A DNA stretch of 27,214 nucleotides from a virus. Position 1 is the first letter of the stretch. Every line of letters begins with the position of its first letter. A program made the position numbers and the translations under genes. Location: positions 1-27,214 of IMG/VR virus record IMGVR_UViG_3300047667_001116; one strand, written 5' to 3'. The notes below the pieces were generated by a model. The model was not told where the DNA came from. It ran no database searches and saw nothing but the letters and a program-made list of their open reading frames with translations. This document shows, in pieces, positions 5,965 to 13,417 of the stretch.

Positions 5965-6176
5965 TGAACATACTTATTCTCAAAAACAAAGACGAATATA
6001 AGCGCCAGTCTTTGGATAAAATTACCCAACAACATCTGGTCGCGTTTGGTGTAAAATACAACGACGAGAAGTATTTCGTATTGATAAAAAGTCGACTCAC
6101 TGCTACACTCGGCATGTTATCTGAAGCCGATCTGAGTAAACTAATTCAAGTATACGGGGATGGATTAGTTGAATAA
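5961..6176 (+). CDS. Small hypothetical protein
   Basis: A 71-residue protein starting at one of two adjacent ATGs (5961 or 5964), with AAAGGAA upstream. It overlaps the previous stop. The N-terminal MNILILKNKDEY and FVLIKSRL segments suggest a small alpha/beta fold. No motif is recognised. Confidence 0.65.
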   Translation: MMNILILKNKDEYKRQSLDKITQQHLVAFGVKYNDEKYFVLIKSRLTATLGMLSEADLSKLIQVYGDGLVE

Positions 6177-6387
6177 AATTGTATTTGAATTTACTGAAGA
6201 AATGATGACCATCGCCTTGCTCGCGAACGGCTGGACAGATGGATGGAAATCTGGAGATTGGGTTCGTTCCGATGAGAATGGCGACCACGGAGGTTATTCT
6301 CTAAAGGAAGCTTTCGGGCGGTTGTTGATGACTAAGAATTTGGCTTCCAAAGATTATAATGAACATTGGCGTATGGAAAGGAATTAA
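6169..6387 (+). CDS. Small hypothetical protein with TTG start
   Basis: A 72-residue protein (MNKIVFEFTEEMM). TTG 6169 is chosen because GGGGA lies at proper spacing and it overlaps the preceding stop by eight bases, as in other coupled pairs here. The next in-frame ATG (6202) would lose the N-terminal strand. It contains a W/G/D-rich centre (GWTDGWKSGDWV). No family is recognised. Confidence 0.6.
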   Translation: MNKIVFEFTEEMMTIALLANGWTDGWKSGDWVRSDENGDHGGYSLKEAFGRLLMTKNLASKDYNEHWRMERN

Positions 6388-6391
6388 TATC

Positions 6392-6805
6392 ATGAGCCAT
6401 TACGAGATTGAATATTCGAAAAAAGATAACGGATGGGTGCCTAAAAAGCAAACAAAAAACTATAAGTGCATCCGGATTGCAAATAGTCCTGCTTTCAAAA
6501 CCATCAACGAAGCAGAAACTTGGATCAAAGAAAATGATACCGACCACATCGGCCCCTGGATCGATCACGTCATTGCAGGATCAAGCGGACATCTGATGAC
6601 TCTCGATGATTGGAAAGAAGACTGCGATGACGGAGGGTTTATAGATGATGACGGACACGGAAGTCCTGTAGATGAAAATTATAAGATGATTGAATTGGGC
6701 GGCGATGATTATTTCGATACTGTGGTATCGCCTTCCGATTGGACCGTCCACGGCGGAAAGGGCATCCCAGAAAATACGAAGTACATTCTTTGGTATAATA
6801 GATAA
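6392..6805 (+). CDS. Hypothetical acidic protein
   Basis: A 137-residue protein (MSHYEIEYSKK). ATG 6392 is preferred over the in-frame ATG 6359 because AAGGAA lies about 8 bases upstream. It is strongly acidic, with a D/G-rich stretch (about residues 70-95) resembling a flexible or metal-binding loop, and ends TKYILWYNR. No domain is recognised. Confidence 0.7.
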   Translation: MSHYEIEYSKKDNGWVPKKQTKNYKCIRIANSPAFKTINEAETWIKENDTDHIGPWIDHVIAGSSGHLMTLDDWKEDCDDGGFIDDDGHGSPVDENYKMIELGGDDYFDTVVSPSDWTVHGGKGIPENTKYILWYNR

Positions 6806-6816
6806 GGGATATTATC

Positions 6817-7281
6817 ATGGCACTTATTAACGAGAACATAAGAGAAATAACTGGGATTGGAGAACAAACTCTGGTTGGCGTGAATGTGAAATCGTTTCCG
6901 GCAGGTAGGGCAAACTGTTTTTCTTCTGAACTTGATGATGGTACTATAGTAAGAATATTAAACTTTGGGGCAGAAAAACTTAAAGTGTTAATTGAAAATG
7001 GCGTGGTCGATTGGCCAGTAAAGGTTGTTTTGCACTCCGAATCTTCTAACCTTGCATACGTTTGTGACTCGCGAATACCAGACGAGTGGTATGATGATAT
7101 TTGCACTATTTGTTGTCCGCAGAAATATTTGCCAGAGCACATAAGATTAAAACAACTTCGTGAAATTCAAACTGGATGCCGAGAAGAAATAACAACAGAA
7201 AACGGAGTGCAACTTATAAAGATTAAGGTAAACTCATCTTCACGTGAACTAAAAGCAACATATAAAATGAGGAAAGATTAA
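6817..7281 (+). CDS. Hypothetical protein
   Basis: A 154-residue protein with AAGGG before the ATG. The N-terminal half looks beta-rich (QTLVGVNVKSF, TIVRILNFG). The central part has a cysteine cluster (ICTICCP), and the C-terminal half is basic. No known family. Its stop overlaps the next start (TAATG). Confidence 0.7.
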   Translation: MALINENIREITGIGEQTLVGVNVKSFPAGRANCFSSELDDGTIVRILNFGAEKLKVLIENGVVDWPVKVVLHSESSNLAYVCDSRIPDEWYDDICTICCPQKYLPEHIRLKQLREIQTGCREEITTENGVQLIKIKVNSSSRELKATYKMRKD

Positions 7282-7640
7282 TGTTTAAATGTTTTTTTAA
7301 GAAGAAAGAAAAAGAAAAAGAAGAAGTAGTAGAACAGGTAGTTGAAATACGACCCGAGAAGATTTCCACGGAGAATTTGGAAAAACATTTACCCGAAGAT
7401 TGGAAATTGGAAGGTATGCAGGATCGTTATAAACTTTACGCAGAGATACCCGATCACGGTACAGTATGCATAATCTACGAAAGCTTTCATTACTACCATC
7501 CTTCTTGGCAGATAGACATACCCGATGAAACGAAACTGGCAATTAATTCCGTCATTCTTAAATCTAAAAAAAGTGCGGAAATAGAATTCCAAGATAAAAT
7601 TTCTAAACTAAAAGAATTAGTTATGAAGGAAACAAACTAA
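7281..7640 (+). CDS. Hypothetical protein with charged N-terminal tail
   Basis: A 119-residue protein. It starts MFKCFFKKKEKEKEK-like: a short hydrophobic and cysteine-containing tip, then a run of alternating K and E (8-17), then a folded region rich in aromatic residues (ESFHYYHPSWQIDIPDE) and a C-terminal helix. The tip could touch the membrane, but this is speculative. It overlaps both neighbours by one base (TAATG). Confidence 0.65.
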   Translation: MFKCFFKKKEKEKEEVVEQVVEIRPEKISTENLEKHLPEDWKLEGMQDRYKLYAEIPDHGTVCIIYESFHYYHPSWQIDIPDETKLAINSVILKSKKSAEIEFQDKISKLKELVMKETN

Positions 7641-7948
7641 TGACCACAATTTATTTAGTCTCGGTAGTAGATATGGAACCGTATTCCGACTATGCAGGCG
7701 GTCCTGCTAAGGCTTTTCATACTAAAGAAGAAGCAGAAAGGTTTATCAAAGACCATCCCGATGTTTACGATGCGGGATATTTTACTTTTGACGAAGATAC
7801 GGAAACCCAAATTGAGTGTCATGAAGATACTGAACATGCTCACTACGAAGATGGTTGGGCTTACAGCGGCTATATTCAAGAAATAGAATTAATCGAACAT
7901 GGCCAAAAAGTAGATTGCCAACAAACAAAATCTACAAACATTACTTAG
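7640..7948 (+). CDS. Small hypothetical phage protein
   Basis: A 102-residue acidic protein. It begins TIYLVSVVDMEP and has AFHTKEEAERFIKDHP (24-39). That beta-strand followed by an 'F-x-T-K-E-E-A-E-x-F' helix is common in small phage proteins of unknown function. It starts in a TAATG overlap. Its stop lies inside the hairpin that carries the nadV ribosome site. Confidence 0.65.
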   Translation: MTTIYLVSVVDMEPYSDYAGGPAKAFHTKEEAERFIKDHPDVYDAGYFTFDEDTETQIECHEDTEHAHYEDGWAYSGYIQEIELIEHGQKVDCQQTKSTNIT

Positions 7949-7959
7949 AGGAGCTCTAA
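7945..7959 (+). promoter_or_regulatory. Hairpin containing the nadV ribosome binding site
   Basis: TTAGAG (7945-7950), GAG, CTCTAA (7954-7959) form a perfect 6-bp inverted repeat with a 3-base loop, immediately before the ATG at 7961. The GAGGAG Shine-Dalgarno site lies in its left arm and loop, and the stop codon of the upstream gene is inside it. Ribosomes finishing the upstream gene would melt it, giving translational coupling. Confidence 0.5.
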
Positions 7960-7960
7960 A

Positions 7961-9409
7961 ATGAAAAATATACTACATCTGCTAACAACTATCATCCGTA
8001 CTGACGGATACAAACTATCACAGTTTCTGCAATACCCAGCAAAAACTGCGTACATCAGTTCTTATATCGAGTCGCGCGGTGGAGAAGATGAAAGTGTGTT
8101 CTTTGGAATTCAAGCATTCATCAAAGACTACATGATGTCACCGATTACATTGAAAGACATTGACTTTGCTGAAAAGATATTTCTATTATATGGAGAACCA
8201 TTCAACCGTGCAGGGTGGGAAATTATTCTGAACGAATATGAAGGATATCTTCCATTAGAAATTGAAGCGGTTCCAGAAGGCACTGTTATGCCGACTCGAA
8301 ATATTCAAGTTCAAGTAATCAACACTGACTCTCGTTTGGCATGGTTGGTCTCCTATGTTGAAACTGCAATGCTGCGCGGTGTATGGTATCCGTCAACTGT
8401 TGCTACAAAGTCACGCAAACTAAAGAAAGTTATTGCTCAGGCTCTTGTTAAAACCAGCGACATTCCGGTCGATGAACAGATATTTTTCAAGCTGCACGAC
8501 TTTGGCGCTCGCGGTGCAAGTTCAACCGAGACCTCAGTTCTTGGCGGTATGTCACACCTTGTAAACTTTATGGGAACTGACACCATTGAAGGCATTGTAG
8601 GAGCAATGACATATTACAATGCAGAAGTGTGCGGATTTTCGATCCCAGCAAGTGAACACTCTACTATTACTAGCTGGGGCAGAGAAAACGAAGCCAAGGC
8701 GTATGAAAATATGATCGATCAATTTGCTGGCGAAGGAAAGATCTACGCATGTGTTAGCGACAGCTACAACATCTACGATGCTGTAGAGCGCATTTGGGGC
8801 AAAGAGCTAAAAGAGAAAGTTATCAATAGTGGCGGCACCTTGGTGGTACGTCCTGATAGTGGTGATCCTTTGACTGTTCCAATCGAAGTAGTTAGACTTC
8901 TGATGAAACAGTTTGGATACACTGTAAACTCAAAAGGGTTTAAAGTATTGCCTAGCTGCGTCCGTGTAATTCAAGGCGACGGTATCAATGAAGATTCATT
9001 GCCGCAACTCATTGATAATATGATTGCAGCAGGATACAGCATTGATAATATTGCATTTGGAATGGGTGGTGGTTTACTCCAAGCATGGAACCGAGATACA
9101 CTAAAGTATGCCATGAAAGCATCTGCGCGATGTGATGATGATGGTGTATGGCACGATGTGTACAAAGATCCAATTGATGACAAAGGCAAGTTGTCTAAAA
9201 AAGGTCGACTGGGTCTTGTGCATGAATGCGGCGTAGGTAGCTGCTCTTACCGTACTGTGCCAAAGCACATTGCAGATAAAAAAGGAAATATTATTCGAGT
9301 AATCTGGCGCAATGGCAAATTTTTAATCGAAGATGACTTTGATACAATTCGCAAACGCGCTGAATTGCAAGAAGAGGAGTACATGCATGCTACAGTCGAA
9401 CGGTTCTGA
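7961..9409 (+). CDS. nadV: Nicotinamide phosphoribosyltransferase (NadV/NAMPT)
   Basis: A 482-residue full-length NAMPT. It makes NMN from nicotinamide and PRPP. Visible family motifs in order: DGYKLSQF (15-22), HDFGARG (179-185), IPASEHSTITSWG (228-240) with the presumed catalytic His233, LVVRPDSGDP (294-303), IQGDGI (337-342) and FGMGGGLLQ (366-374). The length equals that of bacterial and phage NadV. Its product is the substrate of the NMN adenylyltransferase domains in the 1018 and 3759 genes, completing a two-step nicotinamide-to-NAD+ route. It has a strong ribosome site in a hairpin. The assignment is strong. Confidence 0.96.
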   Translation: MKNILHLLTTIIRTDGYKLSQFLQYPAKTAYISSYIESRGGEDESVFFGIQAFIKDYMMSPITLKDIDFAEKIFLLYGEPFNRAGWEIILNEYEGYLPLEIEAVPEGTVMPTRNIQVQVINTDSRLAWLVSYVETAMLRGVWYPSTVATKSRKLKKVIAQALVKTSDIPVDEQIFFKLHDFGARGASSTETSVLGGMSHLVNFMGTDTIEGIVGAMTYYNAEVCGFSIPASEHSTITSWGRENEAKAYENMIDQFAGEGKIYACVSDSYNIYDAVERIWGKELKEKVINSGGTLVVRPDSGDPLTVPIEVVRLLMKQFGYTVNSKGFKVLPSCVRVIQGDGINEDSLPQLIDNMIAAGYSIDNIAFGMGGGLLQAWNRDTLKYAMKASARCDDDGVWHDVYKDPIDDKGKLSKKGRLGLVHECGVGSCSYRTVPKHIADKKGNIIRVIWRNGKFLIEDDFDTIRKRAELQEEEYMHATVERF

Positions 9410-9641
9410 AAAGATGGGTGGCGGGGAAACTCCCCACCCTCACTCCACTCTTGAATATGTCCAGTGGATGTCAGGTGTTTGGAAAAAGAATTATGAAGAT
9501 CAAAAAAGATCTTCATCGCCAGAGGGATATGATATTGAAAAATGCAAAAATAATGCTCGTGATCTTGCTAGAGATATGCATGAACGCGGTGAGTTGGAAC
9601 TTTGGAAACAGAAACAAAGAATATTCGGAGATAGAAAATGA
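9387..9641 (+). CDS. Small hypothetical protein overlapping the end of nadV
   Basis: An 84-residue protein. ATG 9387 has GAGGAG 7 bases upstream, inside nadV, giving a 23-base overlap. Early residues are G/P/H-rich (MGGGETPHPHS), followed by a charged helical region (KNNARDLARDMHERGELELW). The sequence at 9416-9439 can fold into a GC-rich hairpin just after the nadV stop. No family is recognised. Confidence 0.65.
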   Translation: MLQSNGSEKMGGGETPHPHSTLEYVQWMSGVWKKNYEDQKRSSSPEGYDIEKCKNNARDLARDMHERGELELWKQKQRIFGDRK

Positions 9642-10051
9642 TGAAACTTGATTTAAATAAGATGTCAAAGCAAGATGTAATAAATCTTATATCATTCAAA
9701 GAAAGAGAAATTGTACTTCTCAAAGATAGACTGAAGATGCATAGCTTTGATGATAGAAAAAAGAAGTCTGAACAGTACGAAAAGCAAAAGCAACTCAATA
9801 ACCGTCGCGGTGTATGGGCAAGGAAAAATATAGAGGTTGGTGATATCATCAAAGTCACTGGTTCTCGTAATACATCGGATAGAAAAGTACTGTCTGCAGC
9901 ACACGGCTTAATCGTAGATGCAGTTAGATGGAACAAACACACTAAACAACACGAGCCGCATCACTATTTGAGCACCGAGCATATGTGGAACAAGGTAACT
10001 CATATTTTCAGGAACGACGAATTTGTGAATATAAAGGATCTTATAGGTTGA
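9638..10051 (+). CDS. Hypothetical protein with N-terminal coiled coil
   Basis: A 137-residue basic protein. Residues 8-50 form a charged helix (ISFKEREIVLLKDRLKMH), probably a coiled coil. A compact domain with a VGDIIKVTGS strand pair and an H/W-rich C-terminal part follows. It starts in an ATGA overlap with GGAG upstream. The VGDIIKV segment resembles a small beta-barrel entry. No family is recognised. Confidence 0.7.
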   Translation: MMKLDLNKMSKQDVINLISFKEREIVLLKDRLKMHSFDDRKKKSEQYEKQKQLNNRRGVWARKNIEVGDIIKVTGSRNTSDRKVLSAAHGLIVDAVRWNKHTKQHEPHHYLSTEHMWNKVTHIFRNDEFVNIKDLIG

Positions 10052-10076
10052 CTTGATGTAATTTTTGTTATATAGT
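10048..10076 (+). promoter_or_regulatory. Sigma70-type early promoter
   Basis: TTGACT (10048-10053), a 17-bp spacer and TATAGT (10071-10076), beginning inside the last codons of the preceding gene. The predicted start near 10083 leaves about 24 bases before the HNH gene ATG (10107). Confidence 0.75.
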
Positions 10077-10106
10077 AATATTAACATAAGCAAAAGGGTC
10101 TATGAT

Positions 10107-10520
10107 ATGCTCTGTGAAATAAAAGTTGCAAAACATAAAAAATCCATGAAGAATAATCATCGGTACAACTCTCGGTTCACCTGGTTTTCTTTGGGCCAAA
10201 CACGATGCCATTGCTGTGGCGTGCAACTAAACTGGGCTCCTCATCATAAAAATTCTGCTACATTCGAGCACCTCGTTCCTAAATCTCACGGTGGTACTTA
10301 TAACGCGAGAAACGGCATCATTGTATGCGCAAGGTGTAACGAAACAAGAGGGAATACAGATTGGATTGATTGGGTGATCATGAACCAATTCCCCAAAAAA
10401 GAGTGGCTCATCGGAAAGTACATCGACGCGGTGGAATTTTACTACAATCACGCCCCGTTAAATGACGGATTGAAAAAGAAATATGTTGAATATATACGCA
10501 GTGCGTTGGCACACCAATAA
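10107..10520 (+). CDS. HNH endonuclease
   Basis: A 137-residue protein. Zinc-knuckle cysteines C34/C37 and C74/C77 frame the HNH core FEHLVPKSHGG (E54-H55), N66/N69 and CARCNETRG, a standard HNH arrangement. Such phage enzymes are either free-standing homing nucleases or DNA-processing nucleases, and the sequence does not decide between these. ATG 10107 is used because the upstream in-frame ATG (10065) lies before the predicted transcription start. AAGGG is well spaced. It has its own promoter. Confidence 0.85.
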   Translation: MLCEIKVAKHKKSMKNNHRYNSRFTWFSLGQTRCHCCGVQLNWAPHHKNSATFEHLVPKSHGGTYNARNGIIVCARCNETRGNTDWIDWVIMNQFPKKEWLIGKYIDAVEFYYNHAPLNDGLKKKYVEYIRSALAHQ

Positions 10521-10542
10521 ATAATTGAAAGAGGATTATAAG

Positions 10543-10959
10543 ATGAAAATTAAACGCAGCAGTTTGGCTTATCGGATGATTGATAGAGTTGCCATGGATC
10601 CATCGGAAAATGGTTGTAAACTATTCTGGCAATTTGTCGGTAGCGTAGTGGCTCATGCAGGCCTTGGTACCATAACGGCAGGCCTTATTATGACAGCAGT
10701 GGCTTGCTTGGCGGGCGTCTTTTATCTGCCCGTTCTTGTACTTGCGAGGCTACCGTTCCCTGCACCTGATGGACCTCTTGAGGCGTTGTTTTTCTTAGGA
10801 GTAGTCATGTGGGCGTTTATAATAGTAGCTGTCGTATGGGGGAGCATCGTCGCAGTGAAAAATAAGATAAGTGCCAGCGAAAGAGAACCTAGTCTTGTAA
10901 CGCAGTACATTCGAGCTAAAAAGCAGAAAATCTGCCCAATCGTTGAGTATGTAGATTGA
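10543..10959 (+). CDS. Membrane protein of unknown function
   Basis: A 138-residue protein. ATG 10543 has AAAGAGG 8 bases upstream; an in-frame TTG at 10525 has no site. A basic N-terminus (KIKRSSLAYR) is followed by hydrophobic stretches at about 35-68 (long enough for one or two spans, with a PVLVLARLPFPAP turn) and 80-103 (FFLGVVMWAFIIVAVVWG). A soluble charged tail follows. It is likely an inner-membrane protein with two or three helices. No holin-specific feature is recognised. The TTGA overlap couples it to the next gene. Confidence 0.7.
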   Translation: MKIKRSSLAYRMIDRVAMDPSENGCKLFWQFVGSVVAHAGLGTITAGLIMTAVACLAGVFYLPVLVLARLPFPAPDGPLEALFFLGVVMWAFIIVAVVWGSIVAVKNKISASEREPSLVTQYIRAKKQKICPIVEYVD

Positions 10960-11483
10960 GTAGAGATATATGGGTATCTAGCGATTTTCACTTCCAGCAA
11001 GCTAATATACTGAAATTCAAAGATGCCGACGGAAAACTTTTCAGAGGGGACAAGTTTTCCGATGCGGACGAAATGGATCAGCACATGATTGATCAGCACA
11101 ATAAAATGGTCAAGCAAGGCGATATTTTCTATTGCCTGGGCGATGTGTTTTTCGGCGACAAAGATAAGTTCAAGAAACTTTGGCCAAGACTGAACGGGAA
11201 AAAGAGACTGATTGTCGGAAACCATGACGACATCATATTTCTTTCCAGTGGCGGCTTTTTCAGTAAGGTTCAAGAGTCCCGTATATGGAAAGAATTCGGA
11301 TTAATTATGACACACCGACCAGCAGAACCTTCGCAGATGTGGGATCATAAACAAGATTTACCTTTGATGTCCATTCATGGTCATATTCATCATAATAAAT
11401 CTCCAGAAGGTCTCTATAAAAATATGAGCATGGAAGCAATCGACTACACGCCAATGAATATTGAAGATTTAAGGATTAGATAA
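10956..11483 (+). CDS. Calcineurin-like metallophosphoesterase (small type)
   Basis: A 175-residue protein with all family motifs: D10-F-H12, G62-D63, G88-N89-H90-D91, H120 (THRP) and H141-G-H143. This arrangement binds two metal ions for phosphoester hydrolysis. The size matches small phage and bacterial single-domain phosphoesterases of unknown substrate. The start is TTG 10956, overlapping the preceding stop as TTGA; no in-frame ATG precedes the D-x-H motif, so TTG is the only start that keeps the active site. Substrate is unknown. Confidence 0.88.
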   Translation: MSRDIWVSSDFHFQQANILKFKDADGKLFRGDKFSDADEMDQHMIDQHNKMVKQGDIFYCLGDVFFGDKDKFKKLWPRLNGKKRLIVGNHDDIIFLSSGGFFSKVQESRIWKEFGLIMTHRPAEPSQMWDHKQDLPLMSIHGHIHHNKSPEGLYKNMSMEAIDYTPMNIEDLRIR

Positions 11484-12026
11484 ATGCTAGGTTACATGAG
11501 AAATTGGTTTCGTTCAAATAAAGTATACTTTCAAAAGATTAATATGTTTGTAAAATTTGGCAAAAATGTGGAAGTAGGATCGTATACAAAGATACAAAGC
11601 AACTGTGAGATAGGAAACAATGTCGTATTGGGCACCTGGACAGAAATCAACGATAGTACAACTATCGGCAATAACGTGATACTCGGAGATTGGGTAAAAA
11701 TCGGATACAATGTTATTGTGGAAGATAATTGCGTGATACCGGACCATGTTCGTATCATGCCAAATTCGAGGGTTAAAGCAGGAACGGTATTCAAAGGAAA
11801 CGAGCTTGTTTTCGGATATGGACAACAGGTTCCAGATTGTTGTAGTGGTTCTGTGATTTCAGCGATTGAAATTAAAGGAAAAGATTATATGCAAGTAAAT
11901 TTCATTGCCGGAAAATTTCTAATACCGGGAAACGATTTCAATTATGCAAACGAATTGATGGAATCATTTATGTGGGGCATCCACGATATTATTATGGACT
12001 TTAGAGTGGAGAAGAAGCTAAAATGA
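11484..12026 (+). CDS. Left-handed beta-helix (hexapeptide repeat) protein
   Basis: A 180-residue protein. Residues about 24-95 contain hexapeptide repeats of the [LIV]-G-x-x-x-x type: VEVGSY, CEIGNNVVLGTW, TIGNNVILGDW, VKIGYNVIVEDNCVIP. These form the triangular coils of the LbH fold found in trimeric acyltransferases and gamma-carbonic anhydrases. The C-terminal 80 residues are not repetitive. No catalytic His of the acyltransferase type is obvious, so it may be a binding or structural protein. A phosphoesterase precedes it. Confidence 0.75.
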   Translation: MLGYMRNWFRSNKVYFQKINMFVKFGKNVEVGSYTKIQSNCEIGNNVVLGTWTEINDSTTIGNNVILGDWVKIGYNVIVEDNCVIPDHVRIMPNSRVKAGTVFKGNELVFGYGQQVPDCCSGSVISAIEIKGKDYMQVNFIAGKFLIPGNDFNYANELMESFMWGIHDIIMDFRVEKKLK

Positions 12027-12196
12027 ATATCAAACAACTTATCAAACGCTTGAAGAAAAATGCTTATATCTTCGCTTGTAACGGAGATGTGAAAAAATCT
12101 ATCGCTTGTCTTGATATTAGTGCTATGCTAATTCGAGAAGGTTATGAAAATATCTCGGGTCATATTGACTTCGAAGAAAATGGAGAAATTGAATGA
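12023..12196 (+). CDS. Small hypothetical protein
   Basis: A 57-residue protein overlapping both neighbours (ATGA on each side). The N-terminus is a basic helix (NIKQLIKRLKKNAY), then CNGDVKKSIACLDISAML, ending acidic. No family is recognised. Confidence 0.55.
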   Translation: MNIKQLIKRLKKNAYIFACNGDVKKSIACLDISAMLIREGYENISGHIDFEENGEIE

Positions 12197-12420
12197 AATA
12201 TCCACACCAGGTAAATGACTACACAATCGCGCCTTATTATACTTACCGCGAACCCGAACTTAAGAAATATATTGTTTCTCTTGGCGGCTGTAAAATCTCG
12301 GTCTTCAAAACATATGTAGAAGCAGCAGAACTTGTTGTTAAACTCGTAACAGATCCTTGGCATCTTGACCGTGGTTGGACTGCGGCCGATAGAGCTAAAA
12401 GAGCTGGAAGGACTCGCTAG
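12193..12420 (+). CDS. Small hypothetical protein
   Basis: A 75-residue protein starting in an ATGA overlap, with GGAG upstream. It has a strand-helix pattern (KKYIVSLGGCKISVFKTYVEAAELV) and a basic C-terminus (ADRAKRAGRTR). No family is recognised. Confidence 0.6.
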   Translation: MKYPHQVNDYTIAPYYTYREPELKKYIVSLGGCKISVFKTYVEAAELVVKLVTDPWHLDRGWTAADRAKRAGRTR

Positions 12421-12422
12421 TC

Positions 12423-12611
12423 ATGATGTATGAATTTTCAGTGGGTAAAATGAATACCCAGAGTTGCAACTGTGTTGGCCGTCGACCTGGGTTTCCTAAA
12501 TGTCCATGTATGATGGTGGGTTTAATAGAGAGAGATGGTCGATGGATCGAGCCTGAAAAGGACCTAGGACCTGTTAACTTTCGACACTCAAAACCAATTA
12601 AGGAAGAATAG
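12423..12611 (+). CDS. Small cysteine-rich protein
   Basis: A 62-residue protein with CNC (15-17) and KCPC (26-29) pairs spaced about 10 residues apart. This would fit a small zinc or disulfide knuckle. The start could be ATG 12423, 12426 or a later Met; none has a strong ribosome site. No family is recognised. Confidence 0.5.
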   Translation: MMYEFSVGKMNTQSCNCVGRRPGFPKCPCMMVGLIERDGRWIEPEKDLGPVNFRHSKPIKEE

Positions 12612-12770
12612 ATGAACTATCTCCAAGATGGATGGTTGGCAAGGTCGATAGTAGCAAATAAAGCTGGATGCACAAAGAGTGCAGACGCAACAGCTAAAAT
12701 TATCCGCGCTCAATTTATTACTTACAGCGAGGAACAAGAACCGGATCGTCCTATTTGGGAGGAGAAATGA
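12612..12770 (+). CDS. Small hypothetical protein
   Basis: A 52-residue protein whose ATG directly follows the preceding TAG, with AAGGAAG upstream. A helical, Ala-rich centre (SIVANKAGCTKSADATAKI) precedes an acidic tail. The stop overlaps the next start (ATGA). No family is recognised. Confidence 0.55.
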   Translation: MNYLQDGWLARSIVANKAGCTKSADATAKIIRAQFITYSEEQEPDRPIWEEK

Positions 12771-12994
12771 TGAGCAGTCAATGGCAGTCAATGGACTTTG
12801 CACCTAAGGACGGCAAAGAGATAATGATATATGCACATCACAGAATATTGATTGTCAAATGGTCGTGGAGGTTCCGCAATTGGATTCTTACCTCAGACCC
12901 CACTCCAGAAGAAAATGACAAATGGTATGGTATCGGTGCATCAGTACCAACTCACTGGATGCCACTACCCGAAGCACCAACAGAGGAAGAATGA
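12767..12994 (+). CDS. DUF551-like phage protein
   Basis: A 75-residue protein with the two hallmarks of DUF551: an N-terminal W-x-x-x-x-x-A-P-K-D-G (FAPKDGKEIMIY, 11-22) and a C-terminal THWMPLPEAP (62-71). The family is common in phages and prophages and its function is unknown. ATG 12767 is used because GGAGG precedes it and the ATGA overlap matches neighbours. Confidence 0.75.
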   Translation: MMSSQWQSMDFAPKDGKEIMIYAHHRILIVKWSWRFRNWILTSDPTPEENDKWYGIGASVPTHWMPLPEAPTEEE

Positions 12995-12995
12995 A

Positions 12996-13190
12996 ATGGC
13001 TACACCATCTGACTTTGTCCTAGGAACAAAGAAAGCTCAACAGCAGTTAGCCAACGGGGAAACACTTCTGAGTTGTTACCGAACGGGGTTCGGGCATTTC
13101 GGCTATCGCAGATACACGACATCCAATGGCGGTAATAAGTGCAAAACATCGGTAATGTACCGCATTCGAGTAAAATTGAGGAGAAAATAA
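12996..13190 (+). CDS. Small basic hypothetical protein
   Basis: A 64-residue protein starting MATPSDFVLG at ATG 12996, with GAGGAAG upstream. Longer in-frame starts lie within the DUF551 gene and lack a ribosome site. The C-terminal half is strongly basic (YRRYTTSNGGNKCK, VMYRIRVKLRRK), suggesting nucleic-acid contact. No family is recognised. Confidence 0.6.
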   Translation: MATPSDFVLGTKKAQQQLANGETLLSCYRTGFGHFGYRRYTTSNGGNKCKTSVMYRIRVKLRRK

Positions 13191-13191
13191 T

Positions 13192-13392
13192 ATGAATTTT
13201 AATAGATACGAGGCACTACATAAATGCCCGCAGGGTCATGAGTTTATGGCTCCTGCTGACCCTTTCAACCCAGACAATGTGTCTAGTCATCGCTGTCCAG
13301 AATGTTTAGAGGTATTTCTTAAGGCGAACGTGCCCGATGGGTTGCAAGTTGGCGGAGTCACACAAATTCGACAAGGCGTTGCATACTTATAA
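13192..13392 (+). CDS. Small zinc-ribbon-like protein
   Basis: A 66-residue protein with C12-P-Q-G-H16 and C35-P-E-C38, a plausible four-ligand zinc ribbon. The second knuckle is CPEC. It follows the previous gene by one base, with GAGGAGA upstream. The role is unknown. Confidence 0.65.
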   Translation: MNFNRYEALHKCPQGHEFMAPADPFNPDNVSSHRCPECLEVFLKANVPDGLQVGGVTQIRQGVAYL

Positions 13393-13417
13393 CCAATAAT
13401 AATTTAAGGAATACTAG

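Noticed and set aside
8160-8190. Promoter from TTGACT within nadV
   Set aside because: The downstream hexamer (CTATTA) is poor and the site is internal to a conserved gene.
10065-10106. Upstream ATG start for the HNH nuclease
   Set aside because: It lies between the -35 and the predicted transcription start and has no ribosome site.
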